From positions 1 to 64,000 of the forward strand of contig CAZWUJ010000023.1 of assembly GCA_964636705.1 (NCBI GenBank): a stretch of DNA of 64,000 bases. The letters are read 5' to 3'. The DNA comes from VXRJ01 sp964636705 (GTDB lineage: Bacteria; Acidobacteriota; Vicinamibacteria; Vicinamibacterales; UBA8438). Made by a program: the position numbers and the translations under genes. Below are positions 53,359 to 61,624 of this stretch, piece after piece; within the stretch, counting starts at the first letter, position 1, and every line of letters begins with the position of its first letter. Below the pieces are notes generated by a model. It saw only the letters and a program-made list of their open reading frames with translations. It searched no databases and was not told the origin of the DNA.

Positions 53359-54381
53359 CTACGGGACGGCCGGAGCCGCTCCAAAGTGGACGAAGCCGCC
53401 TGGCAGCGCTTCCTCCTTGCCGCCGCGGGCGAGCCGCACGTCCCTCTCCTTCGTCACGACGCCGATTGGCGTCAGGAGGAGGCCGCCAATTTGCCGCCGA
53501 ACATGCCGGAGCCGGCCCGTCCGGCGGGGCGGCGCCGTGAAGGCGAGCTCGTAGTCGTCGCCGCCCGCCAGAGCCGCGAGGACGGGATCTTCGCCCGCCG
53601 CCTTGAACCAGGCGCGCGCCTCCGGATGAATCGGCAGCGACTCGGCGTCGATCCGGATGCCGACGCGGCTGGCCGTCGCGATCTGGCGGACGCCGTCGGC
53701 GAGACCGTCGCTCAAGTCGACGCAGCCGTGAGCGGCCCGATTCCGGCCGAGCGCGACCCCCAGGGCAACGCGCGGCTCCGGGCGCCGGAGTCGTTCGACG
53801 CAGGCGGGAACGCCGGCGGCGGCCCCGGCGCCGCCCCGAAGCGCGCCGAGGCCGGCCGCAGCGGTTCCCATGGTCCCACTGACCCAGAGGATGTCGCCCG
53901 GCCGGGCCGCGTCACGTGTCAGCAGGCGCCGCCGCTTGACGCTTCCGAAGACGGTGACGCCAACGACGATCGGGCCGGGCGACGCGGTGACGTCGCCGCC
54001 GACGAGGGCTGTCCGGTGCCGGGTGGCGAGTGCCAGGAGGCCGTCCACCAGAGCGTCGACATCGGCGATCGGGCAACCGGCTGGCAGCGACAGCGCCAGC
54101 AGGATGGCCCGTGGAGCGGCGCCCATCGCCGCGAGATCGCTCAGGTTGGCCGCAATCGCCTTGTGGCCGGCGTCGGCCGGCGAGCCGATGGCAAAGTCGA
54201 AGTGGATTCCCTCTACGAGCGTGTCGGTGGTTGCGACCACCAGTGCGCCCCGGTCCGGCTCGATGACGGCGGCGTCGTCGCCGATACCGATCACGACACC
54301 CGGCGGCGTCTTCTCCGCGCGCGTCCGGATCCGTTCAATGATGGCGTGTTCGCCCCGGTCGCCAACCGTATCGGCCTTCAC
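53359..54381 (-). CDS. thiL: Thiamine-monophosphate kinase (340 aa)
   Basis: AIR-synthase-superfamily kinase that converts thiamine monophosphate to thiamine diphosphate. Motifs visible: IGIGDDAAVIE near residue 31, DTLVEGIHFDF (metal and substrate Asp), AANLSDLAAMGA, LVGGDVTASPGP, and the C-terminal CVDLSDGLA and GGDDYELAFT. Start ATG 54379-54381 gives the usual length (about 310-350 aa). It is 13 nt downstream of the RNase Y gene on the same strand and may be co-transcribed with it. Confidence 0.9.
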   Translation of the reverse strand: MKADTVGDRGEHAIIERIRTRAEKTPPGVVIGIGDDAAVIEPDRGALVVATTDTLVEGIHFDFAIGSPADAGHKAIAANLSDLAAMGAAPRAILLALSLPAGCPIADVDALVDGLLALATRHRTALVGGDVTASPGPIVVGVTVFGSVKRRRLLTRDAARPGDILWVSGTMGTAAAGLGALRGGAGAAAGVPACVERLRRPEPRVALGVALGRNRAAHGCVDLSDGLADGVRQIATASRVGIRIDAESLPIHPEARAWFKAAGEDPVLAALAGGDDYELAFTAPPRRTGRLRHVRRQIGGLLLTPIGVVTKERDVRLARGGKEEALPGGFVHFGAAPAVP

Positions 54382-54394
54382 GCTGGCGCGCCGC

Positions 54395-55987
54395 CTACTT
54401 CGCGTACTCGACGGAGCGTGTCTCGCGAACGACCGTCACCTTGATCTGGCCCGGATACTGCAGTTCGTTCTCGATCCGCTTGGCGATGTCGCGCGATAGC
54501 CAGACGGCATCCTCGTCGGTGACCTGCTCGCTGTGGACCAGGATGCGGACCTCCCGTCCAGCCTGCAGGGCGAAAGCCTTACGCACGCCCTGGAACGATT
54601 CGGCGATCTCCTCGAGCTTCTCGATCCGCTTGACGTACGACTCCAGGATGTCGCGGCGCGCGCCGGGTCGGGCGGCCGAAACCGCGTCGGCCGCCTGCAC
54701 GATCATCGATTCGAGCGATGGCCAGTCGATGTCCATGTGGTGCGCCGCCATGGCGTCGATGACCGCCTCGCTCTCGCCATGCTTCCGGAGGAATTCGATG
54801 CCGAGCTCCAGATGGGTGCCTTCCAGCTCGCGGTCCATCGCCTTTCCGATGTCGTGCACGAACGCGGCACGGACCGTGGTGTGCGTGTCGAGACCCACCT
54901 CGCGCGCCATCACGCCGGCGACGTACGCCACTTCCTTCGAATGGGCAAGGACGTTCTGCCCGTAGCTGGTGCGGTACTTCAGCCGTCCCATCATCCGGCT
55001 CACTTCGGGATGGAGATCGTGCAGGCCCAACTCGAACGCCGCTTCCTCTCCATCCTTCAGGGTCGCCGCGTCCATCTCGGTCCGCACCTTCTCGACCACC
55101 TCTTCCACCCGGGCCGGATGGATGCGGCCATCGACGACCAATTGCTCGATAACGCGCCGGGCGATCTCGCGGCGGTACGGGTCGAAGCAGGAGAGGATGA
55201 TCGCACCCGGCGTGTCGTCGACGATCAGCTCGACGCCCGTGGCGGTTTCAAGCGCGCGGATGTTGCGGCCCTCGCGTCCGATGATTCTCCCCTTCAGGTC
55301 GTCGCTGGGCAGGTCGACCACGGAGACGGTCGTCTCGATGGCGTGGTCGGGGGCGCTTCGCTGAATGGCCTGCGTGATGATCTGCTTCGCCTTGGCCTCG
55401 GCGGTCTCGCGCGCCTCGTGCTCGAGACGCTTCACGAGGTGCGCGGCGTCGCGCCGGGCGTCGCTCTCGAGCTGCTGTATCAGCAGCGCCTTCGCTTCGT
55501 CCGCGGTCATGCCGGAAATCTGCTGCAGCGCGCTCTGCGCCTCGGCGACCATTTCCCGGCGTCGTGCCTCGTCCACCTCCGCTGCCGCTTCGCGACGGGC
55601 GAGCGCCTGATCCCGTTCGGCGACAGTGGCTTCCCGCGCCGCTATCTCCTTGGCGGCGCGGGCGAGCGCGGAGTCGCGGTCGTCGACCGCCCGGCGCTTT
55701 CCGGCCAGATCCCGCTCGAGGGCGGCAATCTCCGTGCGCCGCGCCTGGGTCTGCGTCTCGGCCTCGCGACGCAGTTCATGCGCTTTTTCCCTGGCGTTGA
55801 GCAGTACTTCCTTGAGCTTGGCTTCCGCCTCCCGCTCGGCGTCTTCCAGGAGGCGTTGGGCGTCCGCGGTTGCGCGTTCGATGGTCTCGGCGGCGATTCG
55901 GCGGCGCGCGGAAATCCAGTAGAAAAGGAGCAGCAGGCCGATAGCGGCAGCCGCTCCGGCCCCCGTAAGGATCGGACCCAAATCCAC
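54395..55987 (-). CDS. rny: Ribonuclease Y (530 aa)
   Basis: An N-terminal membrane anchor (GAGAAAAIGLLLLFYWI) is followed by a long coiled coil (to about 200) and a KH domain with IIGREGRNIRALE. The HD domain contains AAFVHDIGKAMD, and the family C-terminus follows. RNase Y initiates mRNA decay at the membrane. Length is standard (about 510-530 aa). It lies in the order pheT-zapB-like-zapA-rny, as in other Acidobacteria and Deltaproteobacteria; the 359-nt gap before it holds a candidate 6S RNA. Confidence 0.95.
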   Translation of the reverse strand: MDLGPILTGAGAAAAIGLLLLFYWISARRRIAAETIERATADAQRLLEDAEREAEAKLKEVLLNAREKAHELRREAETQTQARRTEIAALERDLAGKRRAVDDRDSALARAAKEIAAREATVAERDQALARREAAAEVDEARRREMVAEAQSALQQISGMTADEAKALLIQQLESDARRDAAHLVKRLEHEARETAEAKAKQIITQAIQRSAPDHAIETTVSVVDLPSDDLKGRIIGREGRNIRALETATGVELIVDDTPGAIILSCFDPYRREIARRVIEQLVVDGRIHPARVEEVVEKVRTEMDAATLKDGEEAAFELGLHDLHPEVSRMMGRLKYRTSYGQNVLAHSKEVAYVAGVMAREVGLDTHTTVRAAFVHDIGKAMDRELEGTHLELGIEFLRKHGESEAVIDAMAAHHMDIDWPSLESMIVQAADAVSAARPGARRDILESYVKRIEKLEEIAESFQGVRKAFALQAGREVRILVHSEQVTDEDAVWLSRDIAKRIENELQYPGQIKVTVVRETRSVEYAK

Positions 55988-56089
55988 GCGCGTCCCCCCA
56001 GACGCGGCGCGCGTACCGGAGCCTGAGCCGAACCAGAAACCCCGCGATTACCGTGTGGGGAGGTCGTATGAACCTGCGTCTGCAGGTGG

Positions 56090-56290
56090 AACCGCTCTCA
56101 TCAAACGCCGCCTCTCAGGCTTCCTCGCGCCGAGGCGTGCTCACAGCGACGCGTCGCGATCCGCTTCGATTCAACAATGGCTCAAACGAGCCTCCGACCA
56201 TCACGCGTACTGCAGGGAACTCATTCTCAGGGTTCGCGACGCCTTCCTGCGGCGGGCGGCGCGTCCAACACGCGTACCGTCTACTTGTTG
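56090..56290 (-). ncRNA. ssrS: Candidate 6S RNA between zapA and rny
   Basis: The 359-nt non-coding gap between zapA and rny is highly structured. On the minus strand, from a good promoter, CGCCGCC (56255-56261) can pair with GGCGGCG (56106-56112). Inside it GCGTCGCGA (56234-56242) pairs perfectly with TCGCGACGC (56151-56159). A closed hairpin GGCTC-GTTT-GAGCC is at 56179-56192. A long nested stem with an unpaired middle is the 6S RNA plan, and zapA-6S-rny synteny occurs in other phyla. Ends are approximate; a covariance search was not possible. Confidence 0.4.
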
Positions 56291-56296
56291 GAAGGC

Positions 56297-56325
56297 ATCT
56301 TAGCCATCGCAAGCGGCAGGTGCAA
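56297..56325 (-). promoter_or_regulatory. Sigma70-type promoter for the zapA-rny intergenic RNA
   Basis: On the minus strand TTGCAC (56320-56325) and TAAGAT (56297-56302) are separated by exactly 17 nt. Transcription would start near 56290, 57 nt past the zapA stop, entering the structured region. Confidence 0.55.
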
Positions 56326-56346
56326 GCGACCGCCGGGAGGTTCCGT

Positions 56347-56652
56347 TCAGGCGTCGGCGCCCTCGTCCTCGGGGGCCGAGCCGACGCGGATCGCGCGGTC
56401 GACAAACGCCTCGATCGCGGCTGTCTGCTCGCGGATCGCCCGATCGCCGTCGGTCCGGTACTCCCGGCAGCGGAAGTAGTCGTCAGCGATGTTCAGGGCG
56501 GCGAGCACGGCAATCCGAACCAGGTCGCCGTGGGGCGTCTGGCTCGAGATCGCCCGCATCTTCTCGTGGACATAGTCGGCAAGGCGCTGTAACTCCGTCC
56601 GGCTGAGCTTGCTGCGGACGGAATACGACTGGTCCAGGATCCGGACCGTCAC
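56347..56652 (-). CDS. zapA: Cell division protein ZapA (101 aa)
   Basis: Short FtsZ-ring-associated protein. It starts VTVRILDQSYSVRSKL, continues with LADYVHEKMRAIS and LVRIAVLAALNIADDYFR, and ends in an acidic tail. This is the ZapA globular head plus coiled-coil pattern. GTG 56650-56652 is used because it begins the first beta strand; a longer frame upstream overlaps the neighbouring gene. Size is typical (about 100 aa). It follows a coiled-coil gene and precedes a probable 6S RNA and rny. Confidence 0.85.
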   Translation of the reverse strand: MTVRILDQSYSVRSKLSRTELQRLADYVHEKMRAISSQTPHGDLVRIAVLAALNIADDYFRCREYRTDGDRAIREQTAAIEAFVDRAIRVGSAPEDEGADA

Positions 56653-56689
56653 GGTCTCGCCGTCCGGGGCTGGAGGGACCACGCGGATT

Positions 56690-57010
56690 CTAGAGCTCGA
56701 CGGCTTCGAGCTGATCGAGTATCGCGGCAACCCTCGACTGCAACTGCGCGCGCTCCGTGCGGAGCGCCTCCAGCTCCTGGCGATCCTGTTGTGTCACCAG
56801 ATCCCGATCGTCCAGGTTGCGCCTCAGTTGCTCTACTTCCTGCCGCGCCTCGGCCAGCTCCCGGCGCGTGGCCTCCAGCAGTTCGACGAGCGCCGAAACC
56901 TTTCCGGCAAGTCGCCCGATGGCGTTCAGTCCGGTCGTCTCCAACGTACCGCCGGTCGTGGCGGCAGAGTCTCCGGGGATGTCAAGGGCGGCAGGCGCGG
57001 TCTGGTCCAT
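56690..57010 (-). CDS. Coiled-coil protein, ZapB-like (106 aa)
   Basis: After an Ala/Gly/Thr-rich N-terminal 30 residues, the rest is one coiled coil (VSALVELLEATRRELAEARQ, LRTERAQLQSRVAAILDQLE). Its position directly upstream of zapA matches the ZapB-like coiled-coil gene seen there in other bacteria. It could assist Z-ring assembly. Assignment rests on composition and context rather than a strong motif. Confidence 0.6.
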   Translation of the reverse strand: MDQTAPAALDIPGDSAATTGGTLETTGLNAIGRLAGKVSALVELLEATRRELAEARQEVEQLRRNLDDRDLVTQQDRQELEALRTERAQLQSRVAAILDQLEAVEL

Positions 57011-57086
57011 GGCAGGTCCTACTCCTTACTGGTGATGGTTGATACCCGAGCGCGTCACTCTCGACCCGCCGTAGCCGGGTTCATGA

Positions 57087-59246
57087 TTATCGTAATGTCG
57101 CATCGTGCCCCGTCTTCAGGGCGCTGACGATTGAATCCACCGCCTGCTGCACTTCTGCGTCGGTCAAGGTGCGATCCGCTGCTCGAAAGGTCAGCCGGAA
57201 CGCCAGACTGATGCGCCCTTGCGGTATGCCCTTGCCTTCGTAACGGTCGAACTCGTGGACCTCCAGCAGGGTTTTCGGCGCGGCCGAACGGATGGTGGCA
57301 CGAACCGTCGCGGCGGGCAAGGCGGCATCTATGACGACGGCCAGGTCGCGCACACTTGACGGATGGCGGGGAAGCGGCGCGGCAGACATCCGCCGGCGGT
57401 CGGCGCCCGCCGCGGACAGGGCATCGAGATCCAGTTCCGCCACCCAGACTGCTTCCGCGCCGGCGTGATGGATGCCGCGTTCCTCGGCAATGTCGAACGC
57501 CAGTTGCCCCGCGATGCCGAGCCGGCGCGGCTCCGCGCCGTCGTCGGGCGCCAGCGCAAGGACGGTGGCGGCCCGTCCCGGCACAAGGGTCGACTGCTTC
57601 CGTGGTTCGAAACCCGGCGCCACGCCGAATGCGTCGCAGAGCCGGCGCACGATACCGGTCAGGTCGAAGAAATCGGACGTCCGCTCTTCACCGCTCCAGT
57701 GCTGGGCGGTGGCGGCGCCGGTCAGCGCGACGGCGACGCTGCGCGTCTCACCGCCGCCGGCCGTGAATCGCTGGCCGATCTCGAACAACCGAATGTCGCG
57801 ATGCTCGCGATGGCGGTTGTAGACCAGCGCGCCGATCAGTCCCGGCAGCAGCGACGGCCGCAGGACCGCGAAGTGTTCCGAGAGCGGGTTGGCGATGCGG
57901 ACGATTTCGCCGTCGCCATCTACGAACGGCCGCGCCTCGGATTCCTCGATGAAGCCGTAGGTGATCGCCTCGGAACACCCGCTCGCGGTCAGAATGCGCC
58001 GTGCGAGGCGCTGCCGGTGCAGCGCGTCGTTCTCCGGCGCCGGGGGACGCGTCATCGCCGGAAAGGTGGAGGGAAGCCGTTCATAGCCGTAGTGCCGCGC
58101 CACCTCTTCGATCAGATCGATCTCGCGGCTGACGTCGACACGGTGGCCGGGCACCGTAACGCGCCAGGTGTCGCCGCCCGAAGCGTGCGGGTCGGCTGAC
58201 GCGTCGGCGCCGGCGGGAATAGGGGCTACCTCGAAACCGAGCCGTCCGAGCGTCGCCGGCACGAAAGCCGGTTCCACGTCGACACCCAGGACGCGGCCGA
58301 TTCGCACGTGGCGGAGCGTGACCGTCGGACGTTCGCGCGGAGCGGGGTAGCGGTCGATGATCGGCCCTTCGGGAGTGCCTGCCCCCAGTTCGACGAGCAA
58401 CGCAAGCGCCCGGCGCATGGCACGGACCGGGGCGGTGATGTCGGCGCCCCTCTCGAACCGGTACGACGCCTCGGTCGACAACCCGAGGCGCCGGCCGGTC
58501 CGGCGGACCGAGATCGGATCGAACCACGCGCTCTCGAACGCCACCCGGCGTGTGCCGCCGGCAACCTCGGAGTCGGCGCCGCCCATCACGCCGGCGACCG
58601 CCTGCGCGCGATCGGCGTCGGCAATTGCGAGCATGTCGGCCCCAAGCTGCCGTTCGACACCATCCAGGGTGGTGACGACCTCGCCGGACCGCGCGAGGCG
58701 GATCCGCAGCTCGCCGCCGGCCAGACAGGCGAGGTCGAAGGCGTGCATGGGATGGCCCATCTCGATCAGGACGTAGTTGGTGATATCGACGAGGTTGTTG
58801 ATGGGACGAATGTCCACCGCCTCGAGTCGCGCCGCCATCCAGGCGGGAGAGGGGCCGATGGTGACCCTCGCGCCCGCCGCGGCGTAGCGCGGGCAGAGAT
58901 CGAGCGCGTCCGGCTCGATCGTGACCGGCAGAGGGTCGCCAGGGCCGGCGGTCGCGCCGCGCCCGTCCGCCACTCGCGCCTCCCCGAGGGCCGGAAGCTT
59001 CAGTGGCGCGCCGTAGATGGTGGAGACCTCGCGGGCGATGCCGACAACGCTCAGGCAGTCGGGACGGTTGGTGGTCACCTCGAGGTCGAGCACGGCGTCC
59101 GGGCCGCTGGACGGCCGGCCGGGCACGGCGGGCGCGGGATCGACGGACCCCACCTCGAATCCGTGGCGGGTGAGGGCGTCGGCCAACTCGTCGATCGCAA
59201 CCGTGACCGGCACGAACTCGCGCAGCCACGAGACCAGGATCTTCAC
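57087..59246 (-). CDS. pheT: Phenylalanyl-tRNA synthetase beta subunit, short form (719 aa)
   Basis: The N-terminus (MKILVSWLREFVPV, LTRHGFEVGSV) passes straight to DLEVTTNRPDCLSVVGIAREV. The OB-fold/EMAP tRNA-binding domain usually inserted near residues 40-150 is missing, which explains the 719 aa versus the usual about 790. The B3/B4 editing domain (VDITNYVLIEMGHPMHAFD), B5 domain, synthetase core and C-terminal anticodon-binding B8 domain (PLPRHPSSVRDLAVVID) are present. It overlaps pheS by 4 nt. Function as half of the alpha2beta2 enzyme is certain. Confidence 0.95.
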   Translation of the reverse strand: MKILVSWLREFVPVTVAIDELADALTRHGFEVGSVDPAPAVPGRPSSGPDAVLDLEVTTNRPDCLSVVGIAREVSTIYGAPLKLPALGEARVADGRGATAGPGDPLPVTIEPDALDLCPRYAAAGARVTIGPSPAWMAARLEAVDIRPINNLVDITNYVLIEMGHPMHAFDLACLAGGELRIRLARSGEVVTTLDGVERQLGADMLAIADADRAQAVAGVMGGADSEVAGGTRRVAFESAWFDPISVRRTGRRLGLSTEASYRFERGADITAPVRAMRRALALLVELGAGTPEGPIIDRYPAPRERPTVTLRHVRIGRVLGVDVEPAFVPATLGRLGFEVAPIPAGADASADPHASGGDTWRVTVPGHRVDVSREIDLIEEVARHYGYERLPSTFPAMTRPPAPENDALHRQRLARRILTASGCSEAITYGFIEESEARPFVDGDGEIVRIANPLSEHFAVLRPSLLPGLIGALVYNRHREHRDIRLFEIGQRFTAGGGETRSVAVALTGAATAQHWSGEERTSDFFDLTGIVRRLCDAFGVAPGFEPRKQSTLVPGRAATVLALAPDDGAEPRRLGIAGQLAFDIAEERGIHHAGAEAVWVAELDLDALSAAGADRRRMSAAPLPRHPSSVRDLAVVIDAALPAATVRATIRSAAPKTLLEVHEFDRYEGKGIPQGRISLAFRLTFRAADRTLTDAEVQQAVDSIVSALKTGHDATLR

Positions 59247-60292
59247 AGCGCGAACTGCTCCAGCAGCCGGAGGTCGTTGTCGTAGAAGGCGCGGATGTCA
59301 TGCACCCGGTACTTCAGGATGGCGATCCGGTCTATGCCGATGCCGAAGGCCCAGCCGGTGAGGCGCTCGGGGTCGTATCCGACCGCTTCGAGGACCGCCG
59401 GGTCCACCATGCCGCTGCCGAGAATCTCCAGCCAGCCGGTCTTCTTGCAGACCGGGCAGCCATCGGCGCCGCAGAAGACGCAACTGATGAAGACCTCAGC
59501 GCTCGGCTCGGTGTAGGGGAAGAAGCTGGGACGGAACATCACCCGCGTGTCGGGATCGAAGAGCTGCTGCAGGAAGCACTCCAGCGTGCCCTTCAGGTCC
59601 GCCATAGTCACGTCCTCGCCGACGAGCAGCCCTTCCACCTGCTGGAACATCGGCGAGTGCGTCAGGTCCGGGTTGTCGCGGCGGTAGACGCGGCCGGGCG
59701 CAATGATCCGGACCGGCGGGACATGCGTTTCCATGTAGCGGATCTGCATGCCGGAGGTGTGTGTCCGAAGCAACGTGCCGGGCGGGCCATGCGGGGTCCG
59801 GAGCGGCCCGTCGAGGTAGAGGGTGTCCTGCATGTCGCGCGCCGGGTGTTCCGGCGGCATGTTGAGCGCCTCGAAGTTGTGGTAGTCGTCCTCCACTTCG
59901 GGGCCGTCGACGATCTCGAATCCCAGGCTGGTGAAGATCCGTTCGATCTCTTCCCGGATGAGCGTCAGAGGATGCCGGTGACCGATTCGGACGTCGCGGC
60001 CCGGCAGGGTGACGTCGACCGCGCCGCCGGGCCGGGTGAACGCGGCAAGGGCGTCGCGCCGTTCGCCGAGCGCGTGCTCGATCTCCTTCCGGAGCTGATT
60101 CGCCTGCTGCCCCAGGGCACGGCGCATTTCGGGCGGGGCCGCGGCAACGGACTTGAGGAGCGCCTGCACGGCGCCCCGCTTCCGGCCCAGGTACTGGTCG
60201 TGCAGCGCCTGAAGGTGTTCGGCCGACTCGGTCAGCGCAAGGTCGGCATGGAAGGAAGCGCGGACCTGTTCGGCGGTTGGAAGGTCAGCCAT
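59243..60292 (-). CDS. pheS: Phenylalanyl-tRNA synthetase alpha subunit (349 aa)
   Basis: An N-terminal coiled coil (about 1-90) precedes the class II catalytic core. Motif 1 region GFEIVDGPEVEDDYHNF, motif 2 APGRVYRRDNPDLTHSPMFQQVEGL, a zinc-knuckle-like CVFCGADGCPVCKKTGWLEI and motif 3 GWAFGIGIDRIAILKYRV are visible. Length is normal. The stop overlaps the pheT start (ATGA). Confidence 0.97.
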   Translation of the reverse strand: MADLPTAEQVRASFHADLALTESAEHLQALHDQYLGRKRGAVQALLKSVAAAPPEMRRALGQQANQLRKEIEHALGERRDALAAFTRPGGAVDVTLPGRDVRIGHRHPLTLIREEIERIFTSLGFEIVDGPEVEDDYHNFEALNMPPEHPARDMQDTLYLDGPLRTPHGPPGTLLRTHTSGMQIRYMETHVPPVRIIAPGRVYRRDNPDLTHSPMFQQVEGLLVGEDVTMADLKGTLECFLQQLFDPDTRVMFRPSFFPYTEPSAEVFISCVFCGADGCPVCKKTGWLEILGSGMVDPAVLEAVGYDPERLTGWAFGIGIDRIAILKYRVHDIRAFYDNDLRLLEQFAL

Positions 60293-60322
60293 CGGGAGCC
60301 CGTCGCGGCGGGGACGGACGCC

Positions 60323-60697
60323 CTAAGATGCGGCGGCGGCCGAAGCGCGCGCTTCCCGCGCCTGTTCGGCGAGATGCGCGAATGCGTCCGGCTCGCGCAC
60401 CGCGAGGTCGGCCAGCGCCTTACGGTCGAGACCGATGCCTGCCGCCTTCAATCCGTGCATGAACTGGCTGTAACTGAGCCCGTGCTGCCGCGAGGCGGCG
60501 CCGATCCGGGTGATCCAGAGCCGCCGGAAATCGCGCTTCCGCAGCTTGCGTCCGATGAACGCGTAGTTCAGCGACGTGTCGACCGCTTCCTTCGCGGCGC
60601 GGTAGAGCTTGCTCTTGGTCTGAAAGAAACCCTTGGCGCGGGCGAGCAGCTTCTTCCGCTTCTTCCGCCGGATGGGTCCGCGTTTCACTCGAGGCAT
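60323..60697 (-). CDS. rplT: 50S ribosomal protein L20 (124 aa)
   Basis: Starts MPRVKRGPIRRKKRKKLLARAKGF and contains FIGRKLRKRDFRRLWITRI and LSYSQFMHGLKAAGI, all L20 hallmarks. Highly basic and of standard length. Encoded between rpmI and pheS, the usual infC-rpmI-rplT-pheS order. Confidence 0.98.
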   Translation of the reverse strand: MPRVKRGPIRRKKRKKLLARAKGFFQTKSKLYRAAKEAVDTSLNYAFIGRKLRKRDFRRLWITRIGAASRQHGLSYSQFMHGLKAAGIGLDRKALADLAVREPDAFAHLAEQAREARASAAAAS

Positions 60698-60748
60698 CTT
60701 GCTGGCGTCCTTCCTCTGCTTCGCTGTCTCTGCGCTGCTTGCCGAACG

Positions 60749-60946
60749 CTACTTGTAGGGAATCATCCGCGCGACGCGAGGGGCGTCGACATCGGAGACG
60801 CCGGTCGTACCGCGCAGCTTGCGCTTCTGCTTCCTCGTCTTCGTGGTCAGGATGTGTCGCGCGAACGCCTTCTTCCGCGTCACCTTCCCGGTGCCGGTCC
60901 GGTTAAAGCGTTTCGCAGCGCCGCGATGGGTTTTCAGCTTCGGCAT
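60749..60946 (-). CDS. rpmI: 50S ribosomal protein L35 (65 aa)
   Basis: Starts MPKLKTHRGAAKRFNRTGTG and continues with ARHILTTKTRKQKRKLRG, the L35 signature. ATG 60944-60946 is the standard start; an upstream in-frame extension is not conserved. Lies between infC and rplT. Confidence 0.97.
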   Translation of the reverse strand: MPKLKTHRGAAKRFNRTGTGKVTRKKAFARHILTTKTRKQKRKLRGTTGVSDVDAPRVARMIPYK

Positions 60947-61002
60947 CGTCGTCTCCGCATGTTGTCCCGCGAGGGCCCGCAACGAAGCGCCCGCGAGGCG
61001 CA

Positions 61003-61572
61003 CTAGCGCCGCTTCTTGGTCACGGCCCGGCTCGTCAGGATCGTATGCATCTGGTTGCCTTCCATGCGCGGCGCGGTCTCCTGCACCGCCACCTCCTGCA
61101 ACTCGTCGACCAGCCGGTCGAGGATGTGGCGCCCGAATTCCGGGTGCGCCATTTCGCGCCCGCGGAAGAAGATCGTCGCCTTCACCTTGTCGCCGTGGGC
61201 GAGGAAGCGTTCCACATGCTTCTTCTTGAACTGATAGTCGTGCTCGTCCACCTTCGGACGGAACTTGATCTCCTTGACCTCGATCGTCTTCTGATGTTTC
61301 CGCGCCAGCCGCGTCCGCTTCTGCTCCTCGTACTGATACCGCCCGAAGTCCATGATCCGGCAGACGGGCGGGCGCGCGGTCGGTGAAATCTCGACCAGGT
61401 CGAGTCCCTTCTCGCGCGCAATGTTGAGCGCTTCTGCGGGCGCCATCACCCCGAGCTGCTCGCCCTCGTCGTTGATCACGCGGATCTCACGAACGCGAAT
61501 CCGGTCATTGACCCGTGTGCGCGGTTGGCGAAAGTCGCGGCGTGGCCCCCGTGGCCCCCGTCCTGGAGGAAT
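61003..61572 (-). CDS. infC: Translation initiation factor IF-3, with ATT start (189 aa)
   Basis: The core VNDRIRVREIRVINDEGEQ, RPPVCRIMDFGRYQYE and the C-terminal RGREMAHPEFGRHILDRL strand are IF-3 hallmarks. No ATG, GTG or TTG lies at the right place. An ATT (61570-61572) 8 nt after AAGGGAG gives a protein of normal length with a short basic N-terminal extension. AUU starts on infC are used in other bacteria for autoregulation by IF-3 discrimination, so this start is likely real. It precedes rpmI and follows thrS. Confidence 0.85.
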   Translation of the reverse strand: MPPGRGPRGPRRDFRQPRTRVNDRIRVREIRVINDEGEQLGVMAPAEALNIAREKGLDLVEISPTARPPVCRIMDFGRYQYEEQKRTRLARKHQKTIEVKEIKFRPKVDEHDYQFKKKHVERFLAHGDKVKATIFFRGREMAHPEFGRHILDRLVDELQEVAVQETAPRMEGNQMHTILTSRAVTKKRR

Positions 61573-61624
61573 CTCTGTTGCTCCCTTCGTGTCGTTAGTC
61601 CGCGGCTCGCCGCGAACGGACAGT

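Noticed and set aside
54382..54394. Thiamine riboswitch before thiL
   Set aside because: The gap to rny is only 13 nt, too short for any riboswitch.
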